In this document: positions 1 to 5,505 of the stretch, in pieces
How positions within the stretch are numbered: position 1 is the first letter of the stretch
Layout: the number at the start of each line of letters is the position of its first letter
Source of the DNA: Syntrophorhabdus sp.
GTDB taxonomy: Bacteria; Desulfobacterota; BSN033; UBA1163
Length of the DNA: 10,007 bases
Assembly: GCA_020724025.1 (NCBI GenBank)
Contig: DYHU01000134.1
Coordinates: 1 to 10,007 of the forward strand
Direction: 5' to 3'
Program-made: the position numbers and the translations under genes
Notes under the pieces: model-generated
Seen by the model: the letters and a program-made list of their open reading frames with translations, nothing else
What the model was told of the DNA's origin: nothing
Database searches by the model: none

Positions 1-15
1 ACCATTTGAATTTTA

Positions 16-44
16 TTGACAAGGCGTTCACCATTTGTTATAAG
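16..44 (+). promoter_or_regulatory. Near-consensus sigma70-type promoter
   Basis: A TTGACA -35 box at 16-21 and a TATAAG -10 box at 39-44 are separated by exactly 17 bases. TG at 36-37 gives an extended -10 (TGn). Transcription would start near 51, leaving a leader of about 340 bases before the first gene at 390. The boxes are seen directly. That they drive this gene cluster is inferred, since no closer promoter of similar quality was found. Confidence 0.55.
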
Positions 45-103
45 AAGAAAAATTTATATCAATTTAGCTGTTTGAAATCCTCTTATTATAAAATCCCTCC
101 CAA

Positions 104-156
104 CCTCCCTTTGCCAAAGGGAGGAGAAATTTTATCCCCCTTTTCTAAAGGGGGAT
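104..156. repeat. Two adjacent short perfect hairpins
   Basis: The first hairpin has 10-base arms (CCTCCCTTTG at 104-113, complement at 115-124) around a single C. The second has 10-base arms (ATCCCCCTTT at 134-143, complement at 147-156) around TCT. The sequence just after the second repeats the GGGGGAT motif. Neither is followed directly by a T-run, though GTTTTT lies at 175-180. They look like dispersed palindromic repeats within the leader of the first gene and could also attenuate transcription. Confidence 0.6.
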
Positions 157-191
157 GAAGGGGGATTAGGCAGTGTTTTTCAAAGAGCTAA

Positions 192-339
192 TGTACTGCG
201 TCATAAATCCCTTTGCTATATTTGTCATTCCTGCGGAAGCAGTCCCGCCAAAGGCGGGACAGAAAAACAGAGACTGGATGCCGCATCAAGTGCGGCATGA
301 CATGCCAATCAAAAGTAAAGAAGCGTGTGACGCACTACA
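192..339. repeat. Small element with terminal inverted repeats
   Basis: TGTACTGCGTCA at 192-203 matches the reverse complement of 328-339 at 11 of 12 bases, bounding about 148 bases. Inside are GTCATTCC at 224-231, a hairpin with arms GTCCCGCC and GGCGGGAC (242-260), and a hairpin with arms ATGCCGCA and TGCGGCAT (278-298). It has no coding capacity and sits just upstream of the first gene's ribosome binding site. It resembles a MITE-like or REP-like element. Mobility is inferred only from structure. Confidence 0.5.
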
Positions 340-389
340 CTAAAGTGTTACAAATAATTTAATTTTTAAAGGCTATTCAGGAGGTTGTT

Positions 390-1646
390 ATGGCTCGATT
401 GTATGAATATCAGGGGAAACAGTTGCTCAAAGCGGCAAAGGTGCCGATCCCTCAGGGGGAGGTGGCCGCCACCCCTCAGGAGGCGGGAAAGATCGCCGGC
501 AAGATCGGCAAACCGGTGGCTGTGAAGGCACAGATCTGGGCAGGGGGCCGCGGAAAGGCCGGAGGCATTAAATTCGCCTCAAATCCCCAGGAGGCGGAGA
601 AGGTTGCAGGTGACCTATTAGGATCCACTCTGAAGAACCTGACCGTGGAGAAGGTCCTCGTCGAGGAGAAGATCGATATCGACAAGGAATATTATGTCGG
701 CGTGATCATCGATGCCTCGAGAGAAGTTCGAGCGCCAATCGTGATGTTCAGCACGGAGGGGGGCGTGGACATCGAATCCGTTCCCCCTGAAAAAATTGCC
801 CAGACAGCCGTCGATGTCCTTCGTGGTTTTCGTTTCTACGATGCACTCAACCTTGCGGTGACATTGAAAGTTCCCAACCAGATCCTGCCAACAATTGCCC
901 AGGCCATCATGGGCCTATTCCAGACCTTTAAGGCTTATAACTGCCGGACGGCCGAGATTAATCCCCTTGTCTTAACAAAAGACGGAAAGATCCTGGCCGG
1001 AGATTGCCGGATGGCCATTGACGACTCCTCCGTATTCCGTCACCCGGAATTGGGAATCGATGTGGCCCGGGAAGCCTCAACGCCGCCGACGGAGCTGGAC
1101 AAGATCGCCTGGCAGATTGAGGAAGGAGACCTGCGCGGGACCTGTTATATTGCCCAGATGGCCCCGGAGGTCAAAGAGCTAAACTATGTCGGATATCACG
1201 GCATCGGAGGGGGAGGGGCGATCCTGGGAGTGGATGCTTTGAACCGGCAGGGATTGAAGATTGCCAACTATGCCGATACGAGCGGAAACCCCACAGCGGC
1301 AAAGGTTTACCGTGCCGCCAAATTGATCATCAACCAGCCCGGCATTGAAGGATATATGCTTGGCGGGTTCATCGTGGCTAATCAGGAGCAGTGGCATCAT
1401 GCTCATGGTGTAGTGAAGGCCCTCCGGGAAGAAATACCGAAGCGGCCGGGTTTTCCCTGTGTGATCCTCCTCTGCGGGAATAAAGAGAAAGAGTCGATGG
1501 AGATATTAAAGGAGGGGACAGCGGATTTGCCCGGGCGGTTCGAGTTCTATGGAAGCGATAAGGTTTACGAGACCGAATTCCTGGCGAAGAGGATGAAGGC
1601 TCTGATTCTCGAGTATCGGAAGGATAGAGGGATAGCAACGCTTTAG
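390..1646 (+). CDS. SucC-like ATP-grasp CoA ligase beta subunit
   Basis: Beta subunit of an ADP-forming acyl-CoA ligase of the succinyl-CoA synthetase family; given the neighbours, malate-CoA ligase (MtkA-type role) is the likeliest activity. The cytoplasmic enzyme would interconvert a dicarboxylate, CoA and ATP with the acyl-CoA, ADP and phosphate. At 418 residues it is slightly longer than typical SucC (about 390). The N-terminal ATP-grasp part is well conserved: YEYQGKQLL at 5-13, VKAQ with K46, GGRGKAGG at 52-59, STEGGVDIE at 121-129, and AEINPLV at 188-194 with E189 and N191. D205 occupies the metal-binding position. The C-terminal half is divergent: where SucC has DVGGGAT this protein has DTSGNPT (296-302), and the NIFGGI region is replaced by GGFIVANQ (325-332). 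AGGAGG at 379-384, five bases before ATG, supports the start. Its SucD-like partner is two genes downstream. Family assignment is firm; substrate is inferred. Confidence 0.88.
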   Translation: MARLYEYQGKQLLKAAKVPIPQGEVAATPQEAGKIAGKIGKPVAVKAQIWAGGRGKAGGIKFASNPQEAEKVAGDLLGSTLKNLTVEKVLVEEKIDIDKEYYVGVIIDASREVRAPIVMFSTEGGVDIESVPPEKIAQTAVDVLRGFRFYDALNLAVTLKVPNQILPTIAQAIMGLFQTFKAYNCRTAEINPLVLTKDGKILAGDCRMAIDDSSVFRHPELGIDVAREASTPPTELDKIAWQIEEGDLRGTCYIAQMAPEVKELNYVGYHGIGGGGAILGVDALNRQGLKIANYADTSGNPTAAKVYRAAKLIINQPGIEGYMLGGFIVANQEQWHHAHGVVKALREEIPKRPGFPCVILLCGNKEKESMEILKEGTADLPGRFEFYGSDKVYETEFLAKRMKALILEYRKDRGIATL

Positions 1647-1665
1647 TTCTTTGAAATGGAATGAA

Positions 1666-1838
1666 ATGGGAAACCGATCAGGGATGCCTCCAAAGTTTTA
1701 GAATGCGGTCATTCATATTTTATCCTATGGAAATGCAGAGAGCGAACAGGACGCAGCCATCCTTCCCAAGCCTTCTGAGTGATCGGGCAAAAGGTTTCCG
1801 CTCTAAAACTTTTCCAGCATCCCTGACCGGTGTCCCAT
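1666..1838. repeat. Element with long imperfect inverted repeats
   Basis: The 37-base arms at 1666-1702 and 1802-1838 are reverse complements at 31 of 37 positions, with four of the six mismatches clustered. They enclose 99 bases. The arms share cores such as TCAGGGATGC and AAAGTTTTAGA. The element fills most of the 247-base gap between the SucC-like gene and the Fe-S protein. It could be a MITE-like insertion or a strong cruciform or RNA hairpin. A 61-codon reading frame across it resembles nothing recognisable and is not called as a gene. Confidence 0.6.
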
Positions 1839-1893
1839 GGGAATGATTTACAAAGCGTTGAGTTGTTACGAAGGATAAAGGAGGAATAAAGAC

Positions 1894-2184
1894 ATGGAAT
1901 TCAAGGAGAGGACGATTAAGATCACCATTGATGAGAGCAAATGTGTCGACTGCAAGACGCATGCCTGTGCGGCGGGATGTAAACTCTTCAGTCGAGGCAT
2001 TTTAGTGATCAAGGATGGCAAACCCGCGCTTGGAGGCGATGCGGCCTATGCCGAAAGGGTCGGGACTGAATGTCTGGCCTGCGAATATGAATGCTGGTTC
2101 AGAGGAAATAAAGCAATTAAAATCGAGGCTCCAGTCGCCGGGTTGAAAGAGTATTTGGAAAAACGAGGACTATCACTTTCATAA
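1894..2184 (+). CDS. Small cysteine-rich ferredoxin-like Fe-S protein
   Basis: A 96-residue soluble protein, probably an electron carrier or a small Fe-S partner subunit. Seven cysteines fall in two groups: C17, C20, C25, C29 (CxxCx4Cx3C) and C60, C63, C67 (CxxCx3C). A classic bacterial dicluster ferredoxin uses CxxCxxCxxxC twice, so the wider x4 spacing and the missing eighth cysteine are unusual; one 4Fe-4S cluster plus an incomplete second is possible. No signal peptide or membrane segment is visible. The start has a strong ribosome binding site, AAAGGAGG at 1877-1884. It lies between the two genes of a heteromeric CoA ligase, an uncommon place for a ferredoxin, which suggests it works with this pathway, perhaps with the GlcDEF oxidase downstream. 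Fe-S binding is likely; the specific role is unknown. Confidence 0.75.
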   Translation: MEFKERTIKITIDESKCVDCKTHACAAGCKLFSRGILVIKDGKPALGGDAAYAERVGTECLACEYECWFRGNKAIKIEAPVAGLKEYLEKRGLSLS

Positions 2185-2226
2185 CATAAATAGAGATCTC
2201 TAAAAAATGGGCATAGAATAGCATGT

Positions 2227-2276
2227 CACCCCCACCCTCACCCTCCCCCCTCGAGGGGGAGGGGATGGGTGGGGGG
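2227..2276. repeat. GC-rich palindrome in the spacer
   Basis: A C-rich left half (from 2229) and a G-rich right half (to 2276) form a long imperfect hairpin centred on CTCGAG at about 2250. It belongs in type to the CCCTCACCC...GGGTGGGGG elements also seen at 4418-4440 and 6999-7033. It ends four bases before the AAAGGAG ribosome binding site (2281-2287) of the SucD-like gene, so RNA folding here could influence that gene's translation. That effect is inferred. Confidence 0.6.
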
Positions 2277-2293
2277 CATAAAAGGAGTGAGAA

Positions 2294-3190
2294 ATGGCTA
2301 TTTTGCTTGAAAAGAATACGACAGTTCTGGTTCAGGGGATTACTGGAAGGGAAGGGTCGGCACGGGCCGCCTTTATGAAAGGATATGGAACAAAAGTGGT
2401 GGCAGGGGTGACGCCCGGAAGGGGCGGAGAGGAAATCTCCGGAATACCTGTCTACAATACCGTTGAGGAAGCGGTCAGAGCCCAGGGCCGTATCGATGCC
2501 AGCGTGACCTTTGTGCCCGGACCAGGGCTCAAAGATGCGGTTTTTGAGGCTGTTGATGGTGGAATCAAATTTATTGTTATGCCCGTTGAGCGAGTTCCTT
2601 TGTATGATATCCTTGAGATGATGGCCTATGCCAAATTGAAAGGAGTCCGTCTTCTCGGACCAGGATCCATCGGGGCGATCAGTCCAGGAATCGCGGTAAT
2701 GGGCTGGCTTGGAGGATCTCCTGAGTTTGCTAAGAGGGTTTTTGTGCCTGGGCCTGTTGGAGTGATCTCCAGAAGCGGAGGACAGTCAGGAACGGTTCCA
2801 TGGGCGATTAAGGAAGCTGGCCTTGGGGTAACGACTGTCGTTCATATTGGAACAGAGCCGGTTTTGGGGCAATCTTTTGGAGATATTCTGCCCCTTTTTC
2901 AGGCGGATAAGGATACAAAGGCGGTTGCCATCTTTGGTGAAATCGGCGGTCCATATGAGGAAGAAGCGGCAGAGGCCGTAAGGAAGAAGGAATTTACCAA
3001 ACCCCTCGTCGTTTTTGTTGCCGGGGCATGGGCTCCTGAAGGGATGCGGTTTTCTCATGCATCGAGCATCATCGAGAGGGGAAGAGGATCAGCTAAGGAC
3101 AAAATCAAATCCCTTAAGGAAGCCGGGGTCCATGTCGTGGACCGGCCCGATGAGATCGGCCCAACCTTGAAAAAATTACTTCGAGTCTAA
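2294..3190 (+). CDS. SucD-like CoA ligase alpha subunit
   Basis: Alpha subunit partnering the SucC-like protein; 298 residues, close to SucD (about 290). The N-terminal CoA-binding Rossmann part shows VQGITGREG (13-21), YGTKVVAGVTPGRGG (31-45) and PVYNTVEEAV (52-61). The active-site histidine that carries the phosphate in this family is present as H255 in FSHASSII (253-260), and the conserved glutamate is E215 in GEIGG. ATP-linked phosphohistidine chemistry should therefore be intact. Two loops differ from SucD: GPNCPG is GPGSIG (122-127) and SRSGTLTYE becomes SRSGGQSGTVP (159-169), which suggests a substrate other than succinate. AAAGGAG at 2281-2287 supports the ATG. With the adjacent CitE-like lyase, malate to malyl-CoA is the favoured reaction. 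Alternatives are succinyl-CoA or another hydroxy-dicarboxylate such as citramalate. Confidence 0.88.
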   Translation: MAILLEKNTTVLVQGITGREGSARAAFMKGYGTKVVAGVTPGRGGEEISGIPVYNTVEEAVRAQGRIDASVTFVPGPGLKDAVFEAVDGGIKFIVMPVERVPLYDILEMMAYAKLKGVRLLGPGSIGAISPGIAVMGWLGGSPEFAKRVFVPGPVGVISRSGGQSGTVPWAIKEAGLGVTTVVHIGTEPVLGQSFGDILPLFQADKDTKAVAIFGEIGGPYEEEAAEAVRKKEFTKPLVVFVAGAWAPEGMRFSHASSIIERGRGSAKDKIKSLKEAGVHVVDRPDEIGPTLKKLLRV

Positions 3191-3207
3191 AAGGTTAAGG
3201 GAACGAT

Positions 3208-3288
3208 GCCCGTTTCGTTCAAAACGGTTACGTTATTCGTCTTTAAAAATCTTTTAGCCGTAACCCTTTGACTATAAACGATACGGGC
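3208..3288. repeat. Nested inverted repeats
   Basis: GCCCGTTTCGTT at 3208-3219 matches the reverse complement of 3277-3288 at 11 of 12 bases. Nested inside, GGTTACG at 3226-3232 pairs perfectly with CGTAACC at 3259-3265. The pair could form a two-level hairpin in the 152-base spacer between the SucD-like gene and the lyase. It is not followed by a T-run, so a simple intrinsic terminator is unlikely. Confidence 0.45.
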
Positions 3289-3314
3289 TTCCTCACCCTA
3301 ACCCAAATTTTTTG

Positions 3315-3328
3315 GGAATTATAATTCC
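3315..3328. promoter_or_regulatory. Perfect 14-base palindrome beside a ribosome binding site
   Basis: GGAATTATAATTCC is a perfect palindrome. It stands two bases before the AGGAGGTG ribosome binding site (3331-3338) of the lyase gene and overlaps the end of a small hairpin with arms CCCAAA and TTTGGG (3302-3316). It could be an operator for a dimeric regulator, or chance in AT-rich DNA. No regulator gene is in the window. Confidence 0.3.
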
Positions 3329-3342
3329 ATAGGAGGTGCACT

Positions 3343-4239
3343 ATGACTGTGATGCGATCTGTTTTTTACATTCCGGGAAATAATGAAAAGATGATTTCGA
3401 AGGCTCCAGAGACTCCGGCCGACATCATTACCCTGGACCTGGAAGATTCTGTTCCCCCTGCTGAAAAAGTGAAAGCCCGGGAGATGGTCAGGGAGAATCT
3501 GAAATTTGCCGGGTCAGGTGGTTCCACGGTTTATGCCCGGCTCAATAACTGGGAGACCCTGATGACCAATGATGATCTTGAGGCCATTGTCTATGAGGGG
3601 CTTTCAGGGGTTTGTCTGGCCAAGACCGGTGGTCCGGACCATGTCCAGCGCCTGGACTGGAAATTGGAGGAACTTGAAAGGCGGAGGGGACTCGCCGTTG
3701 GCAGTATTGCCATCCAGCTCCTCATCGAGACGGCAAAAGGGGTCATGAATGCCTACCCCTCCGCGATTGCGAGCAAGCGGGTCAATTCCCTTATCTTCGG
3801 CGCAGTCGATTACACAAAGGATATGAGAGTGAAGCTTACGATCGAAGGGGATGAGCAGTTTTATGCAAGAGCCCATACCGCCGTTGCCGCCAGAGCGGCA
3901 GGTTGTATCGCCATTGATTGCCCCTTTGTGGCCTTTAAGGATACGGAGGCCTTTGAGAAGAACACACGCTTCGGGCGTCAATTAGGATATGAAGGAAGAA
4001 TGCTCATCCACCCGAGCCAGATCGAACCTTCCCATCGGATCTACACACCCTCTCCCGAAGATGTGGAATGGGCAAACGGGGTGGTGAAGGTTTTTGAGGA
4101 AGAGGGAATTGCAAAAGGGGCTGCCGCCGTTTCTTATCTGGGAAAGATGGTGGATACCCCTGTCTATGAGAATGCGAGGACGATCCTTGCCATCATCGAG
4201 GAGATCGCTGCCTTCGATGCGAAGAGAAAGAAGGGGTAG
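3343..4239 (+). CDS. CitE/HpcH-family beta-hydroxyacyl-CoA lyase (likely malyl-CoA lyase)
   Basis: A cytoplasmic TIM-barrel C-C lyase of the HpcH/HpaI and citrate-lyase-beta superfamily, 298 residues, a normal length. Its probable reaction is reversible cleavage of malyl-CoA to acetyl-CoA and glyoxylate. The family signatures appear in order: RSVFYIPGNN (5-14, R5), LDLEDSV (31-37, with E34 and D35), YARLN (64-68, R66), IET with the probable Mg ligand E129, FGAVDY (152-157, probable Mg ligand D156), CPFVAFKD (193-200) and the HPSQI motif at 223-227. The start is supported by AGGAGGTG at 3331-3338. It follows the CoA ligase genes and precedes a glycolate oxidase set, which favours malyl-CoA over citramalyl-CoA; no itaconyl-CoA hydratase-like gene is nearby. 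It lacks the company of citrate lyase alpha and gamma genes, so it is not CitE proper. Exact substrate is inferred. Confidence 0.87.
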   Translation: MTVMRSVFYIPGNNEKMISKAPETPADIITLDLEDSVPPAEKVKAREMVRENLKFAGSGGSTVYARLNNWETLMTNDDLEAIVYEGLSGVCLAKTGGPDHVQRLDWKLEELERRRGLAVGSIAIQLLIETAKGVMNAYPSAIASKRVNSLIFGAVDYTKDMRVKLTIEGDEQFYARAHTAVAARAAGCIAIDCPFVAFKDTEAFEKNTRFGRQLGYEGRMLIHPSQIEPSHRIYTPSPEDVEWANGVVKVFEEEGIAKGAAAVSYLGKMVDTPVYENARTILAIIEEIAAFDAKRKKG

Positions 4240-4326
4240 GATCGGCTCATTCCAAAAGGGCTTCCCCTTTATATCTGTATCCCGAATCTTAGATCCAAAA
4301 ATATAACGAATAAAAAATTATCCCCT

Positions 4327-4440
4327 CCCCCCCGGCCTCGCCACGGCGAAGCCGAGGGCGGGCTGGCGGGAGGGGATGAAGGGGAGGGGGAACCAAATCT
4401 ATCCACCCTCACCCCCACCCTCTCCCGTCAAGGGAGAGGG
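4327..4440. repeat. GC-rich composite palindromic repeat
   Basis: A C-rich/G-rich block at 4327-4370 contains CCCCCCCGGCCTCGC (4327-4341) and GGCGGGCTGGCGGG (4357-4370), both found in reverse orientation at 6922-6962. A second part, 4418-4440, is a perfect hairpin with arms CCCTCTCCC and GGGAGAGGG around GTCAA. The element lies between the lyase and the formyl-THF hydrolase-like gene. It reads in frame with the latter, giving a low-complexity Pro/Ser-rich extension if an ATG at 4376 is used. Confidence 0.65.
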
Positions 4441-4471
4441 GAAAATATTTCATTATTATGGTACTCAGACA

Positions 4472-5383
4472 GTGCGAATCGTTTTAATCGGCCAGGGACC
4501 TTTTGGGGAGAAGGTCCTGGAGACACTGATTAAAAAGGGAGAAGAGGTCATTGGTGTTTTTACCCTTCCAGATAAAAGAGGGGAGCCGATGAAGCTTCTC
4601 GCAGAAAGATCCGGGGTTTCTGTCTTTCGCCCAAACTTAATGAAAGACCCTCAAGTTTATGATGAGTATGTTAGATTAAAACCCGAGCTTGCCATATTAG
4701 CCTTTGTAACCGATATCATTCCTGAGAAGTTATTGAGTGTTCCTACGATTGGCACCATCTGTTACCATCCCTCTCTTTTACCCAGGCATCGGGGCGCCAG
4801 TGGTATTAACTGGGCGATCATTCAGGGAGATAACCGGACCGGCTTAACCATTTTCTGGGCGGATAAAGGGATCGACACCGGCCCCATCTTGCTCCAGAAA
4901 GAGGTGGAAATCAATCCGGATGAGACCACAGGCTCCCTTTATTTTAACACCCTGTTTCCCATGGGAGTGGAGGCCATTTTGGAGGCGGTCGATCTGATCA
5001 AAATGGGGAAGGCGCCCAGAATTCCCCAGGATGAATCGAAAGCCACCTATGAACCTCCCTGTGATGATCGGGTTGCCTCCGTCGATTTTGCAAAACCGTT
5101 TAATGAAATTTACAATTTAATCAGGGGCTGTGACCCCCAGCCCGGGGCGTATATCACCTTTAAAGGAAAGAGAATCAGATTCTACGAGGCGAGAAGAAAA
5201 CCTTTACCCACAGGGGAGGGAGCCGGAGAGGTTGTGGCCATTGAAAGAGGAGGCCTTGAGATCGCGGTTCAAGGCGGAATCATCATCGTTGGTAAATTGA
5301 GGGTGGATAAGGGCGAGAAGATCGGACCGATGGAGTTTGCTAAATTGGTTGAGTTAAAAATTGGAGATCGGTTGGGGAAATGA
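4472..5383 (+). CDS. Stand-alone 10-formyltetrahydrofolate hydrolase-like protein (ALDH1L1 N-domain type)
   Basis: A formyltransferase-fold protein of about 303 residues resembling the folate hydrolase part of 10-formyl-THF dehydrogenase (ALDH1L1). Shared stretches include GQGPFG (7-12), VIGVFTLPDK (26-35), YHPSLLPRHRGAS (98-110), INWAIIQGD (112-120), IFWADKGIDTG (127-137) and LLQKE (140-144). H99 and D135 match the ALDH1L1 catalytic His106 and Asp142, both offset by seven. The Asn that methionyl-tRNA formyltransferase and PurN place two residues before this His is C97 here, and Ile in ALDH1L1. A C-terminal beta domain (about 203-303) follows; the carrier and aldehyde dehydrogenase domains of ALDH1L1 are absent. 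The GTG at 4472 is chosen because it aligns with the ALDH1L1 start. An ATG at 4376 would add 32 repeat-encoded residues; GTG has no clear ribosome binding site, so the start is uncertain. It may release formate and free THF, or transfer a formyl group elsewhere. Confidence 0.75.
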   Translation: MRIVLIGQGPFGEKVLETLIKKGEEVIGVFTLPDKRGEPMKLLAERSGVSVFRPNLMKDPQVYDEYVRLKPELAILAFVTDIIPEKLLSVPTIGTICYHPSLLPRHRGASGINWAIIQGDNRTGLTIFWADKGIDTGPILLQKEVEINPDETTGSLYFNTLFPMGVEAILEAVDLIKMGKAPRIPQDESKATYEPPCDDRVASVDFAKPFNEIYNLIRGCDPQPGAYITFKGKRIRFYEARRKPLPTGEGAGEVVAIERGGLEIAVQGGIIIVGKLRVDKGEKIGPMEFAKLVELKIGDRLGK

Positions 5384-5392
5384 TCAAAAAAT

Positions 5393-5483
5393 TGGAATAT
5401 TGGAATAGTGGAACACTGGAATATTGGGTAAAAAACGAAATGGTTTTCTCATTATTCCAACATTCCATTATTCCATCATTCCA
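5393..5483. repeat. Two inverted arrays of an 8-base TGGAATNN unit
   Basis: Four contiguous 8-base units lie at 5393-5424: TGGAATAT, TGGAATAG, TGGAACAC, TGGAATAT. Four contiguous inverted units lie at 5452-5483: TTATTCCA, ACATTCCA, TTATTCCA, TCATTCCA. A 27-base spacer separates them. The arms can pair along the TGGAAT cores and form one long hairpin. The element fills the gap between the formyl-THF hydrolase-like gene and glcD, ending 11 bases before the AAGGAGG ribosome binding site (5495-5501). Confidence 0.75.
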
Positions 5484-5505
5484 TAAGAAATTTTAAGGAG
5501 GACCC

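Noticed and set aside
104..156. CRISPR-like or tandem array in the leader
   Set aside because: The two hairpins differ in sequence and there are no regularly spaced identical repeats with unique spacers.
1661..1846. 61-codon open frame between the SucC-like gene and the Fe-S gene
   Set aside because: It is almost entirely the inverted-repeat element, has no recognisable motif and no clear ribosome binding site.
390..3190. Ordinary TCA-cycle succinyl-CoA synthetase
   Set aside because: Not fully excluded, but the altered loops, the Fe-S gene between the subunits and the lyase and GlcDEF neighbours make a malate-type ligase more likely.
3604..3981. 125-codon open frame on the minus strand inside the lyase gene
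   Set aside because: It is fully antisense to a gene whose family motifs run without a break, and it has no domain features.
4255..4270. Hairpin AAAGGG/CCCTTT after the lyase gene as an intrinsic terminator
   Set aside because: The stem is only six pairs, weak in GC, and followed by ATATCT rather than a T-run.
5206..5230. PLPTGEG-type sequence inside the formyl-THF hydrolase-like gene, possibly repeat-derived
   Set aside because: It resembles peptides encoded by GC-rich repeats, but related proteins also have a variable Gly-rich loop at this place, so an insertion cannot be claimed.
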